Shown: positions 53,186 through 64,000 of the stretch, piece after piece | Layout of the letters: the number at the start of each line of letters is the position of its first letter | Position numbering within the stretch: position 1 is the first letter of the stretch | NCBI GenBank assembly: GCA_029204225.1 | Contig: CM055110.1 | Span: forward strand, 39,807,515-39,871,514 | DNA from: Diphasiastrum complanatum | Lineage: Eukaryota > Streptophyta > Lycopodiopsida > Lycopodiales > Lycopodiaceae | Reading direction: 5' to 3' | DNA length: 64,000 bases | Notes under the pieces: model-generated | Told to the model about the DNA's origin: nothing | Databases searched by the model: none | What the model saw: the letters and a program-made list of their open reading frames with translations, nothing else | Program-made: the position numbers and the translations under genes

Positions 53186-53830
53186 TCCAATACCTTGTCA
53201 TTTTTATTTTGATTGTTTTACAATTTTCTTGTTTTTTATTACTTGAGTGATTTTTTTATTGTTTAGAAAAAGACAAAAAAAGAAAAAAAAAATGAAGAAT
53301 GATGAGCAAAAGTCAAAAAAGTCATTAGAATGGAAAAAGAGAAAGGAAAGAATTTACAAAACATAATTTTTGATGAAAAATGACTTAGAAAATCACTTTT
53401 TGGGTCATATTTTGCACATATGGTCTTAGAAACCTTCGTTGAGATTTCAGATCATACATCCACCTCTATACTGAGTTGGGCGAAGGTTCCTTTCCATAGA
53501 TGATACCTATTTTTGAGTTAGACGAATGTTCATAAACTTACCATTTTGGAAACCTTCGCCGAGCATCCTACAATCCTTATTAACCTTCGTCGACCTGACA
53601 GATGAGAATGCCAAAACAAGGTTGGGCAGAGGCTCAAATTTCCAAAATTTGCATTTATTATAGTACATAGGCGAATGATGTCCTTAGGCAAAGGATAAAC
53701 CTTCGCCAAGTATCTCAGAAACTTTCTCCTAGATTTTTATAACCTATTTTCATAGTACTGAACATGCTTGCAATTTTTTGTCCAGAACTGACCAGCAAAC
53801 TAGTACATTGTCTAATGGACCCTCCAAATC
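53186..53830 (+). other. Gypsy 3' untranslated region with CCTTCGCCGAG repeats
   Basis: A-rich tract (53270-53300), then repeated GAAACCTTCG(C/T)(C/T)GAG and GGCGAA(G/T)G motifs in both senses from ~53425 to 53715. Probably 3' UTR and LTR U3 of the gypsy element. Confidence 0.45.
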
Positions 53831-53834
53831 AGCC

Positions 53835-53842
53835 TATAAAAG
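53835..53842 (+). promoter_or_regulatory. TATA box, likely gypsy LTR promoter
   Basis: CCTATAAAAGAGG followed ~35 bases later by pyrimidine-rich start-site-like sequence. Matches the plant TATA consensus well. Inferred to be the U3/R boundary of the gypsy LTR. Confidence 0.55.
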
Positions 53843-54764
53843 AGGAAAATTCAATTTTGTTTCCCACTTGTGCTAGCAGAACTCTTGCCAAATTTTCTAA
53901 CTACCAAAACTTTCCAAATCTTCCATACACGTTCAATTCTAAGATATGCTATCCCTCTCATGGGACAGGACTCCTCCTCCAAATATTTTCAATCTGAATG
54001 ATAGAAGCTATTATTCCATCGAAATTCATTTATGCAACAGAGATATTCTAGCTTTAAGATATTGAAACATTTTAACCTTAGACTTTATCTGAATTCCAAG
54101 TCTATTCAACAAGTTGTAATTATATGACATAACAGTCTTTCAAAAGAATAACTTCACGCCAGAAAGAATCATATAAATCAGTCTGATATCTTATATTCGA
54201 GAAATTACTAAGAAGTAAAGGATTAATTAAGAAAGCGAGAAATAGATTTGAGGGACTCTGATTTTGTAAATAATGAGAAACCACATAGGGATCTAGATTA
54301 AACCTCAAAATTTTCCAAGATACCCCATATTTGATCGAATGGTTTTCTTTTTTTCTCATATCACGACTAGGTACTAAAACACACCATTGATCATCAAATC
54401 TTTACAGTCCTAGAATTCCCTTTCTAAAATTACTGATGTCCCATACCATCAGCCTTTCCTTCCAAAAAATCCTTATCAACCTTATCAGATATTCTAGAGA
54501 TCCATTAATCATCTAGCTGTCCTATAATTCATATAAGATATTATGTCTTGCTCCCAACACTGGAGAATCCATTCATTTAGATGACTGCCATGCCTATTAG
54601 ATGGATATCACAATCCACACCTAATCTTGTGATCTAAACAATAGAATTAACATGGTTCAATATTACATTCTAATCCTTTCTGGTTAATGATAAGCTTTCA
54701 ATCTCACTAGATCCAAGATCATTAACTCTAGGGACAAGCTTCTATCAATTAACAGATCCAATGT
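53843..54764. other. No recognisable gene
   Basis: AT-rich, short frames only. May be the rest of the gypsy LTR and flanking DNA. Confidence 0.25.
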
Positions 54765-55765
54765 AATCCACGTATCAGATTCTACTTCTAATATCACAAT
54801 TGACATCCAAAACTATAACTCAATAGTTACAAAGATATCATTTATGAATTTAATTAAATGAACTTAATCCAAGAAATTAATATAAGGTATTAAGCAATTA
54901 TTTACTAGGATTACCAAAATCCTAACTGCACAATACATTTTCCGATTACACTTACTACCCCTAATGTCCACTCTTCTTTCCTCCTTAGAATTTTCACTTC
55001 CCTGAAAATGTTTTTTCAATTAACGTACAAAGAAGACGTAACGACATTAGTAAATATTTTAAAATTAATTACTGTTGAAACTAAAACAATTTCATTTCTA
55101 TCCTATACCTGGGCTGAATTACTGATCAACTACTAGTAAAAAACACTACTAGTTTGATCTTTTAAATATAATTCACCATAGGATTTAATTGAAAATGAAC
55201 TTAGTTTTTAAATTTCTATTATTACAGTTTTCTAATAAAATTGGACTATTATTTTTTTTTGACTGTTTTGGCATTACTTCATCAATATTGATAAAAACTA
55301 TCCAAATTCAAAATATGAAATTACATGAATGAAAATCCTACCAATAGGATTTCAGAACTCTTAAATTGTATCCAAACAAGATTCCATTGATCGGATAAAG
55401 AGTTCTCTCATCACTCATTTTAGCTGGCCATTTAATATTGTTTGACGATTTTAAAATTAATTTTGACAAGTATCTTGCACAAACGTTAACTTGATCCATT
55501 TCCAACGATCAATATTGATTAGAAATATCTCGGACAAGTAACAGATTTCAAACTTTAATCCAAGTTCAAAATTCAACAAAAAAGAAAAAATTCAATTTTA
55601 ACCTTCAATCTGGAAAGAACTTTGCTTACAAAGTTTTCACCACCAAACACAGTTCCAGAAAAATTAAATTTTCTTTGACCGGGTACCGTTTTCGAAAGGT
55701 AATTCATGAGAAACGAATATCTTGCTCTCAATACTAAATCTATGAACCAAATTCATAGATGGCCT
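54765..55765 (+). repeat. 1-kb direct repeat, copy 1 (partner 59715-60745)
   Basis: Long collinear match: ATTGACATCCAAAA, TTACAAAGATAT, GTATTAAGCAATTATTTAC, AATACATTTTCCGAT, TTTCATTTCTATCCTATACC, TTGCACAAACGTTAA, GGGTACCGT, AATCTATGAACCAAA. Divergence is substantial (about 15-20% by eye). Non-coding. Confidence 0.85.
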
Positions 55766-57376
55766 GTTAAGATAGCAAATTTTATATTGTTACCTCCAAC
55801 ATCGGTTATAGCCTTGAAAATCCATACATGAGGTTACTTATGGTAATCCATTAGTTAAATTTAACTATTTCTCATGCCTTTGCTGGAAAAGTAGCCAACG
55901 AATGGAAAATCTAATACCAAACATAGACTCTCTTCACATGCAAAAAACAGTTCAAACCTTGGATAATCCAAAATTAACCTTCCAATGCAAAGTTTTCTAC
56001 AACTAAGCAAAAACCATAACCTTTATTCTTAAGGCAAGCAACCATCACATCCTCAAAAATCCTAAAGAAATTTATCCATTAAAAAGAAGAGCACAAAGCC
56101 CTACAACCGCCAGCACAAAAAAATTTGATGTACATTCAGCCGCAACCCCCAAGAGAGAGAGAGAGAGAGAGAGAGTGAGAGAGAAAGAGATTATTGACAT
56201 GCCTTCCAACCAGAAAAAGAGGGCTGGATCACGAGAGAGAGAGAGAGACACAGGGACAGATAGCATGGATCGCACTCTTCCTCGGCACATCCACTGCTTA
56301 CTTCCATCCATCTCCAATACACTACAACATCCAAGACATTCTTGGCTGCCAAGAATGATCAAGCTACTCGCGTTTCCGCTTCCCACAACTGTCTATTCTG
56401 CTTCAGATGCACACACTCCTTCTCACCATACTAGCGCTTGGAAAATCGTAGGCAGCCATCCATTAAAGATGATATTCAAGGGAGCAGCGCCATGTTGTAA
56501 CATCAACAATCTTTCACGGGAAACCATTCTATAGGATAGGACAAGCTTCAAGCTTCATAAAAGAAGACTAATCAACCAACCCATCAGAATGGTCTGAAAA
56601 CGACTAGAGAGCACTGTCTTCCAACACAACCAGTTCTCAAGTCACTACAACTGTCCAACTGGGATAATGCCTTGCTATAGTCAAAAAATCTCTTTGACAG
56701 GTTTTAACCAGTAAAGCAAGATTTTTCTGACTTTTGCAAAATCCAGACAGCCGGCCACACAATATCTTGTTTATCAAGTTTGATTCTTAAACAGGGTTGT
56801 AAGATTGCTTCATACCAGAGAATTGACAACTTTGCAATTTCATTCTATGTCTTTGGTTTGCATGCATTACATAAGGATCAAAATTAGAGAAATAACTTCA
56901 ATCCCTTCATGCAATGATTTGATTCAAGAAACAACATCACTAATTGCTTATACAACTAGATAAATTGATCTTTTACACTCGATCAATAAACAGAATCAGT
57001 TGTGCATGAATCGAATCCCCCAAAACTATATTATGAATCTTTACAATTATCAAAAATCTCTTTGTTATGCAAAATCCATACAACAATTAGGTGATTAACA
57101 AAATGCAAATCATTCTACATGAACTGAAAATTTTCTGAAAACAAAACCAGAAAATTCAGAATGAAATCACTTGACTAACTCTTAGGTTCTCCTTCAAAAT
57201 GAAAACATGATGATAAGCATGTTACCAACAATTTTGAAGAGCTCCAAGAATTAACAATTCCAATTCCAAACCTCCTTTGACAAATCAGCACTCAAACAGG
57301 GATGTAATTCCAAGTGCTTCGATCTTCCTTTCCCATGTAAAGCTTGCCTTCAAGTTCTCCAATCTTTGAAAGCCTT
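55766..57376. other. Non-coding interior left of LTR G
   Basis: Carries (GA)n at 56154-56177 and further GA tracts to 56250. Frames across it are composition artefacts. If LTR G belongs to a minus-strand element, this would be its leader and interior, but no gag is recognisable. Confidence 0.35.
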
Positions 57377-57388
57377 GCTCTGATACCA
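57377..57388 (-). promoter_or_regulatory. Primer-binding site of LTR element G
   Basis: TGGTATCAGAGC on the minus strand. Fixes an LTR immediately to the right in minus orientation. Confidence 0.8.
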
Positions 57389-57834
57389 CTATAAGGGAAG
57401 CTCCCTAAGAAGCTTCACCCCCAAGCCAAGGAATAGGAAGCATGAAGGTAGAGTGAAACTCTGGCAATGAATCAATGACCACAATGAGGAGTAGGGTGAG
57501 TTTGGCCTCAATATATAGAGCCAAAAGCAACCTGTGCACATAGCCATGCATAGCCTTAAGTTCCCTATACATAGATTCACCTAGAATAAAGTCCTAAGCA
57601 TGGACCAACTATTCATAGAATTGCTATTGATAACTCTACACATGCATACATTGTCTCATATCTTGTCTAAACTCCATTTAGTATCTTCTGGGCCTCACAA
57701 GGATATTAGTTACTTTCGGGTCACATCCAGTATGACGTGGCATAACTAACAGCTTGATTTACCGGAGTACCATGTATCCAAGACTAGGAGTATACTGAAT
57801 CCTACTTACTGGCCATGGACATGACAACTCTACT
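57389..57834 (-). repeat. 5' LTR of element G (right border tentative)
   Basis: Follows the primer site. On the minus strand it has CTATATATTGAGG (near 57510-57525), a good TATA box, about 120 bp from the LTR end, and inverted GGGAAGCTCCC next to the border. The outer border is taken near GACATGACA at ~57830. Confidence 0.55.
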
Positions 57835-57885
57835 ATGTTCTCTCTTTTTTTTCTCTTCGTGTGTGTTTAGGTTTAGGATTTAGGG

Positions 57886-57906
57886 TGTGTGTGTGTGTGC
57901 GTGTGC
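57886..57906 (+). repeat. (GT)n microsatellite
   Basis: About 10 GT units. Confidence 0.85.
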
Positions 57907-57927
57907 ATGTAAGTGTGATGCCATTTG

Positions 57928-58029
57928 TTTATGTTTCATGCTTACTAGTTCATGCTACCCTAATTCGTAGTATCTTGATTTATGTTTCATGCTTACCAGT
58001 TCATGCTACTTTAATTTGTAGGATCTTAA
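57928..58029 (+). repeat. 51-bp tandem duplication
   Basis: TTTATGTTTCATGCTTAC and the following 33 bases occur at 57928 and 57979 with about five differences. Confidence 0.92.
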
Positions 58030-58035
58030 TTTATT

Positions 58036-58064
58036 CATGTGTGTGTGTGTGTGTGTGTGCGTGC
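58036..58064 (+). repeat. (GT)n microsatellite
   Basis: About 12 GT units, ending in GCGTGCGTGG. Confidence 0.88.
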
Positions 58065-58434
58065 GTGGTTCCTGTATCATAGTCCAAGCTTTTGTAGGTA
58101 TTGAGTCAAAGCTACGAGGGTGATACCAACATATAAATCAATTTTCCATCTATAATGAACCACAAACCATAACCCTAACAATAATAATGATGAAACGAAT
58201 CCATTGAGGATGCATAGGGGACTAAAAGGCTCCGCGATCGAGTTGTTTGTGTCGATTGAGTACTTCGCCTAGAAATGACAACAACAAAGAGGCATGTGGT
58301 GTGCAGGCCATTGACGTTCAACCTCATGGTTCACCACATCGGGATTTCCATCCAATTATGAACAAAATCGAGATTTTCCTTCATGACTAGTTTGAGTCTA
58401 TGATTTGATTGATGAATGCTATTGGCATAGGATT

Positions 58435-58610
58435 TTTTGTGATGATTGAATGAGTTTGGAGTTGCAGATATAGTACATAGGCAGCAGCAGGCCGTACTTT
58501 CACACGTGTGAAGAGGTTTGGAGCTAATTCATGGAGTCAAGCCAAGGTAAGCTAGGAATCAATGCACTGATTAGTAAACTAGCAACTAGATCTTGTTTGG
58601 ATCTTAAGTA
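58435..58610 (+). repeat. LTR fragment related to the D1 LTR
   Basis: GGCCGTACTTTCACACGTGTGAAG matches the reverse complement of D1 LTR bases 44373-44393, and the palindrome is exact (58501-58510). Flanking similarity is patchy, so the extent is uncertain. Confidence 0.6.
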
Positions 58611-59093
58611 GGTGCTTTCCCATCATTTCTAGGATCAAATGGGATTTGCTACATTTTTAACACACTCTCATCACATTTCTCATATAACTGAATCATCTTC
58701 ATTGGATGCAAGTATCACAGTCTCAATCCCATGCATCACAATCATATGAGTCCGATATACTTGGAACATTTATGTATGAATATATATTTGTTGAAGTTAA
58801 GTTTCCTCCATCAGTTTTTAAGTGCTTAAAATGTAACTCAAATAAATTTTGTAAATTTTTTTATTAACAATTATGAGCAAATGATTTTGCTTACCAACTT
58901 CATAACAAGTGGTGCAAAAGACTCATTGGGTCGGATGGAGTCCATTTCTAAACCAGAATGGAGCCAACTTATTCTGCTCTAATTTTTATTTTATTTTATT
59001 TTGTAAGCATAGGGTTCCATTTTGACAGGGATATAGCAAGGGATGACCCTTGGAATATCTCTCAGAAGAGACATGCCACCAACAGCCTTTTTA

Positions 59094-59128
59094 GAGGGAT
59101 ATATCGAGGGGACCTTGATATATCCCTC
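59094..59128 (+). repeat. Perfect 12-bp inverted repeat (hairpin)
   Basis: GAGGGATATATC (59094-59105), 11-base loop, GATATATCCCTC (59117-59128). A related GGGATATAGC lies at 59027. No terminator role is implied in a plant. Confidence 0.8.
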
Positions 59129-59714
59129 GGTATCTACAAAAAAAACAAAAATGAGGTGAAGAAGTCTCGATTACCGAGGTAATTATCTAGGATCTCGTTT
59201 CGAGGCTTACTTCATGGTGTATACGGAGGTTTATGATGTTTTTTTTTTTAATTCTTCATAAGAGCCTCAGTAATAGGGTTAGAAATCCTCTAAAATGTTG
59301 TAGTGGTTTGAACTATATATATTCAAAGAGAAGAAAATAGTACATTAGGACATCTACCTTTTGGGGATTTCAGTGCATGGCAAAACGGACCTTGTTATGA
59401 GATACATGTCTTGACTCATTAACTATAAATGCTTGAGACTTGGCACTCATAGCCACTGCATAAACAAAATAAAATAAAAAATTGCTAAAACCAAAAACTC
59501 ATGGCCAATACAACACTTACATAGTCTAATACAAACAACTAGACCACACCTCTACAATGCAATAACACCTCAAAACTTGGAAAAAAGAGAGAGCAAAAAT
59601 GGGCTAGATTGAACAGAAAATCGAAAAATGAGCAACCATTGGATAATTGCATTGCGACATCTATAAATTTGTTGGATTACAAAGCCCATTTCAAAATTCT
59701 GTAATGTAGTCCAT

Positions 59715-60745
59715 TACAGATCCAATGTATCCATGAATCAATTCCTTTTTAACATCACAATTGACATCCAAAATTGTGGATAACTCGATGGTTACAAAGA
59801 TATTAGTTATGAATTCAACTAAATGAATTCTATCCAGGAAATTAATATCTGGTATTAAGCAATTATTTACAAGGATTAACAAAATCCTACCTACGAAATA
59901 CATTTTCCGATCACACTTACTACCTTTGATGTGCACTATTCTTTCCCCCTTAAAATTTTCAGTCCCCTGAAAATCTTTTAGCTAAGGAACAACGAAGATA
60001 TAAAGACATTAGTAAATGTAAAAAAGTTGTAGGAAAAAATCTAAAACAATTTCATTTCTATCCTATACCTGGGTTGATATCATTGATATACAAAAAATCA
60101 CCTACTAGTATAAAATGGTACTAGTATGATCTTTTGCATATAATTCACCATAGAATTTAACGAGAAATGAAATCGATTTTTTTTTATACTTTTGATCAGT
60201 TTCCAACAATTACAAATTTTCCAATATAATTGGACTGTTTTCTTTTTTATTGACCGGTTTGGCAGTACTCTGTCAATTTTAACAAAACTATCAAAACAAA
60301 ATTACATGAATGGAAAGCCTAGCAATAGGATTGTAGTAACTCTTAAACTGATCCAAACAAGATTTCACTGCTCGGATAAAGAGTACTTGTCATCACTCAT
60401 TCTATCTGGTCGTTTCATATTATTTGATGGTTTCCAACTCAATTTTGACGAGTATCTTGCACAAACGTTAAATTGACCCATATCTAATGATTAGCATCAA
60501 CTAAAAATATACCAGAAAAGTAACCCATTCCAAATTTGAACTAAACTTGAAATTCAATAATAATAAAAAAATTCCATTTTAAATTTGTAACTGGGAAGAA
60601 CACATTATTCCAAAAAATTTCAGTCACCATCAGGCACAATACCAGAAAAATTTATTTTTTTTGAACTGGGTACCGTCTTGGAAAAGATAATCCATGAAGA
60701 ACAAGTATCTTGTTGTCAATCTTTAATCTATGAACCAAAATGATA
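59715..60745 (+). repeat. 1-kb direct repeat, copy 2 (partner 54765-55765)
   Basis: Same orientation as copy 1, start-to-start distance about 4.95 kb. Similarity ends near TGATAGACGATC (60745) and TTCATAGATGGC (55765). Confidence 0.85.
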
Positions 60746-61677
60746 GACGATCACAAAAAGCAAAAGCCATAAGAATTTTCAAGAATATTTATTCCTAAAA
60801 ATCCCATTTGAAATCCATGAATACAATTTAACTCCCTTCACCTGGGTTGGCCAATTTTTGAATAATCGGCATGCACCATAACAGTCACGCGTCACCATGA
60901 GGATGTTGACTATCGAGAAGACCTTAAAAAAAAAATGGTAAATACTTAAAAATTTTATGTTAATAACTCAATATTAAGAAACGTTAATGAACGTTAACAA
61001 CTATTAAATCACAAAAAAAAAAATCAAACAAAAATTGCCAAAGTTTTTTAGAGTTTCAAGTACATGTACATCTTAATATTGACTCTGACTTTTATTTCTG
61101 TATGAGATTTTGATATTTATGTAATGGATTCTTTGTGCTGCTTACGTCTAGTTTTTGGGCTTTTTAAAAAGCATAAAATGTCACTGAATTTTTTTTAAAA
61201 AAAAATTAAAACTCTGAAGCACATTCCAAACGCGTGTAACTGAGAATCTGCATGATGGAAATTCCAACACCTGTGCCAAGCCTAGACTCTTGCAAATACA
61301 GTCAAATGCATGAAAGCTATTAGTAACTTATCCATGCTCGTGATGGTAGATGCCTCCCCATCGATGCCAATGCCAATGACTGGCCCCCTACTGTAATGCC
61401 AACCTGTACTCCCAAATGAGCACATCATGAAGTCCTCGTCATCAGTGTCCCCTCTAATAGATCGCTAGCAAAACACCCAACATGGTGCTTGCCCTCCGAT
61501 CACACCCCGTGCAATCTCCATCAGCTCTCCCACCTAGAGCTGGCCCTCAAAGCTTCACGCTTTGTCCATTTGTATTTGCAATGTTATGATTCCATCATGA
61601 ATTCCACCTGTAAGTCATGTCCATGCCAAAGACTCAAGTCCAATATGAAATAGTTGCCCCCTGATGATCACCCCATG
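60746..61677. other. No recognisable gene
   Basis: AT-rich up to ~61250, then more balanced composition with CCAATGCCAATG-type strings. No motif recognised. Confidence 0.25.
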
Positions 61678-62019
61678 TCATCCTGCAGTGCTATCTCTAC
61701 CAGGTATACAAATGCCATTTTTGATCACAAAGATCTGAGCATCTACACTATGGTGTCCACCTGTATTCTCCCAAGATAGCTCCAAGTTGCTCTTGTGAAT
61801 GGTTCCAAACCACTCCTTGAGAATACACTGAGATGTGAATTCCAAAGCCACCATTCCCTCCAAGTGAACCTGTGAGATCTTCCATGGCCCAAACCAAATG
61901 ATCTGCACTCTATTATCACTGGAATCTACATCCCTGATACACTCATGATACAACAAATTGACTTGACTTACCCATAATAGGCAGTTGAAGTGTATTTCCC
62001 AATGACAAACCTGATACAA
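61678..62019 (-). pseudogene. Possible gypsy-type integrase C-terminal fragment
   Basis: 113 codons. VNLLYHECIRD, IIWFGPWKISQVHLEGMVALEF and IHKSNLEL resemble the LLYDSK...WLGPY...GxVxLxxLDG...GSRLKLY pattern of gypsy integrase tails. The resemblance is to spacing and a few residues only. Confidence 0.3.
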
Positions 62020-62797
62020 TACTCCTCAACTACTTTGACTTGATCAAAATTGACTTACCGACTACAAAACCGCAAAATTATCACACTCACCACTCACCAA
62101 GAGTCTCCAAAGTGTGATTATTGATCCGTTCATCAACCTCTGCATGTCTCACACACAGCTCATCCAATGCAAGTCCGCTGTCTTGCCCGATGGCTTCCAA
62201 CTGACACCACCTCGCACTTCCATCACCTGTGACCGCCAAAATGTGTGTACCTCCAAGCTAGCCAATATTCCCCTTTGAAAAAGAAATTTCCTAGTCGCAG
62301 ATGCCTGTGTCAATGCAGCTATCACCTGACATTTTTAATGAAGAAAAGGGTGCCTTGCTCTTCAGGCCTCTTCATCTTCCATCCAACGGCCATCTTCCAT
62401 CTTGTGGTCCAGATCGTTTCCCAAACAATTCATCTTGGCCATCGATCTTCGTAGGACCCCATCCATCGGTGTTCCTTGCACCTGGGGCTGAAACTAGGTC
62501 TTCAAGATGTTGGATTCTTTCATACGCTAACACTCCGTCCCGGCTAGACGCACGCGACTGTCCGCGAGTTATCCCTTTCCTTTGCTGCTTCTCTTCAAGC
62601 ATTGCTAGGATTTCTTGCGGTTATGATCGCCCACTTAGATCTGCTAGAACTTGTTGATCTCTTTATGGCCCTCTACGGTCATTAGCAGCCACATTTCTTG
62701 TACTAGAGTGCCATACTGTAGCATGTTATAGTACCACAAAACATCCTATAAAGAAATATCAGAGATTTTATCTCCTGAAATCCTAGCTCAAGAAGGA
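62020..62797. other. Probable interior of element F, no gene recognised
   Basis: C-rich plus strand, a 118-codon frame (62301-62657) without recognisable motifs. Lies between the F primer site and the inferred rearrangement point. Confidence 0.3.
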
Positions 62798-63154
62798 ATG
62801 GAGGTTTCTTGGGCTCTGCTTAGTCCTTCTCTGGGCTTTCACTTGCAGTTCTCTTCCTCATTGAGGTCGCCATACCTCCAGTGTTTTGATGCAATTTACA
62901 GTTTGCCAATTGGTGCGGTGTCGTCTCCGAACAAGCTGATTTTTTCATCAAACCGTCAACACCCCACGAAACTCAAAATTTCTGAAATTTCCACTTCCAC
63001 CCAATTTGACCTTGTAAAATTGCCATGGCTCTCCATCATCGCTCTTTGCATTCTCATGCAAGCCCCGTTGCACCAAATGGCTGTCCACATAGTGAATAAC
63101 GTAGCCAACACCAATGATTTTTTCGAAACCACCGAACTGCAAGATTTTCGGTGA
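62798..63154 (+). CDS. Unidentified frame, exon-like
   Basis: 118 codons starting in a good context (GAAGGAATGG). The N-terminal ~70 residues are rich in Ser and hydroxylated or basic residues (MEVSWALLSPSLGFHLQF), as in organelle-targeting peptides, followed by a hydrophobic stretch (LPWLSIIALCILMQAPL). A splice-donor-like CG|GTGAAT lies at the end. It overlaps the leader region of element F on the opposite strand, where a 74-codon frame is also open, so coding is uncertain. If real it could be a captured host exon. Confidence 0.25.
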   Translation: MEVSWALLSPSLGFHLQFSSSLRSPYLQCFDAIYSLPIGAVSSPNKLIFSSNRQHPTKLKISEISTSTQFDLVKLPWLSIIALCILMQAPLHQMAVHIVNNVANTNDFFETTELQDFR

Positions 63155-63356
63155 ATCATCCCCAAAATCCACTTACACGGATCGCTCTGATCTTCCCCGA
63201 AGCTCTGATTGAAGAAACTTTGTTGCCTCCTACCATCCAGACTGCCGATACCCTGTATAGAGTCCTCTCTCCTGAGACGCTCTGAGTGCTATTTCTCCTA
63301 GTGAAAGACGCTATCCCGTAGCTCCACCGGATTGTGCATACCTGCAACACCCTGAT

Positions 63357-63368
63357 GCTCTGATACCA
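63357..63368 (-). promoter_or_regulatory. Primer-binding site of element F
   Basis: TGGTATCAGAGC on the minus strand, directly after the LTR end. Confidence 0.9.
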
Positions 63369-63851
63369 TCTTAAAATTCTATTGGGATCTAGTGCAGTAT
63401 GCAGATCACATCAATCAATCACCATTGACACTCCTCACAAGCTCTCAAAGATGGCACACCAAAAGCTATTAGATTACAAAGAAACATTGTACATATAGAG
63501 TATTCACAAACTACATGAAAAGGTAGGTGTCCTAAAATGATCCTACCACCTGTCAAATTAAGGTTAGGCCCAATATGGCCAAATTCAACCGACAAACTTG
63601 GGACGTGCCCCCAAGTATAGCATACACTATATATAACTCTGTACAGGCTAATTTTTCCTATGTGTGGCTTCTCGGCTAACCAAAGTACCCAGCTACGGGA
63701 TTAGTGCCTGACTGATGTGACAATAGTGGGTCACATCCCGAACAACCAAAAAATTGTAAATCCTAATTAATTGAAGATATGTATAGCTAGTTACAATACT
63801 GCATTTCAAGCATACAATAAAAACATATCAGATCAAATCTGATTCTTAACA
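63369..63851 (-). repeat. 5' LTR of element F
   Basis: 483 bp. Element-strand start TGTTAAGAATCAG at 63851, end TTTTAAGA at 63369 (canonical would be AACA; one change). Partner of 52007-52487. Confidence 0.9.
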
Positions 63852-63856
63852 AATAG

Positions 63857-64000
63857 GACATCCAAATCCAGTAATAACATTTTCATAGAGAAAATTGGCC
63901 ATTGATTTTGCATCTTCAACTCGATCTACTTTCACTTCAACCCATTTGGGCATATAATCAGTCACAACAATGATATATCTGGTCTGAGATCCTCTTGTCG
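63857..64000 (-). pseudogene. Ty3/gypsy integrase core, first half
   Basis: Minus strand reads TRGSQTRYIIVVTDYMPKWVE, with the TDY aspartate that is the second catalytic-type position in gypsy cores, then ANFLYENVITGFGCPI, ending exactly at the F LTR. The complementary half starts at 52488 on the plus strand. Confidence 0.88.

Noticed and set aside
56072-56534. Frames of 104 and 119 codons around a GA tract
   Set aside because: Overlap on opposite strands and depend on the GA repeat; no domain seen.
59094-59128. Hairpin as microRNA precursor or terminator
   Set aside because: A 12-bp stem is far shorter than a plant microRNA precursor, and intrinsic terminators do not apply.
1-64000. tRNA, rRNA or organelle-derived DNA
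   Set aside because: No cloverleaf-like gene, rRNA core sequence or chloroplast gene was recognised; the tRNA-like strings are retroelement primer sites of 12-13 bases.

Overview
The window is plant nuclear DNA, and almost all of it is transposable-element sequence. Evidence for a land plant: Ty1/copia polyproteins with methionine-initiator-tRNA primer sites, Ty3/gypsy integrase and gag remnants, an En/Spm (CACTA) transposon with both transposase genes, and one fragment of the plant-specific DUF506 family. The AT-rich, deeply nested layout suggests a large repeat-rich seed-plant genome, possibly a gymnosperm; the species cannot be told from this sequence. I found no intact host gene, no tRNA or rRNA gene and no CRISPR array.

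Layout. 1-4380: minus-strand copia element A with its 5' LTR, sitting in an older plus-strand copia pol (4381-5486). 5487-8427: an unknown segment, a second plus-strand copia 3' end with its LTR, and another unknown segment. 8428-14768: an old minus-strand copia pol split by a young complete element B (8840-13931; LTR pair, primer site, purine tract and target-site duplication AATCT all visible). 14769-19810: remains of a CACTA transposon with head-to-head TnpA-like and TnpD-like genes. 19815-20450: minus-strand gypsy integrase tail. 20443-21594 and 26639-28340: a leader with short repeats and an unrecognised gag-like reading frame, split near its start by copia element C (21595-26633, duplication CTGAC). 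28500-33960: LTR-like pieces, microsatellites, tandem and inverted repeats. 33972-36359: a copia of another lineage with its 3' LTR. 36360-37223: gypsy gag. 37225-44899: two fused copia elements, D2 (heavily deleted) and D1 (1133-codon gag-pol). 45100-46260: homopolymer-rich and hairpin-rich DNA. 46263-48255: 5' half of copia E. 48514-49140: DUF506 fragment. 49146-49870: second copy of the CACTA-side repeat. 50800-53185 and 61678-64000: two halves of one LTR element (F) that had inserted in a gypsy integrase, now in opposite orientations. Between them lie a gypsy 3' region, a 1-kb direct repeat, another LTR with primer site, and microsatellites.

How the parts relate. A, B, C, D1 and D2 encode one type of copia protein: gag with a CCHC knuckle, protease, integrase, reverse transcriptase, RNase H. 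D1 is the least damaged. B has the most similar LTRs (about 7 differences in 820 by eye) yet lacks reverse transcriptase, so its recent movement must have been helped in trans. Several LTR families share a CACACGTGTG palindrome, and the A/B LTR carries five evenly spaced CCAAT boxes, pointing to a shared regulatory design. Most coding regions carry stops or frameshifts and are labelled as pseudogenes.
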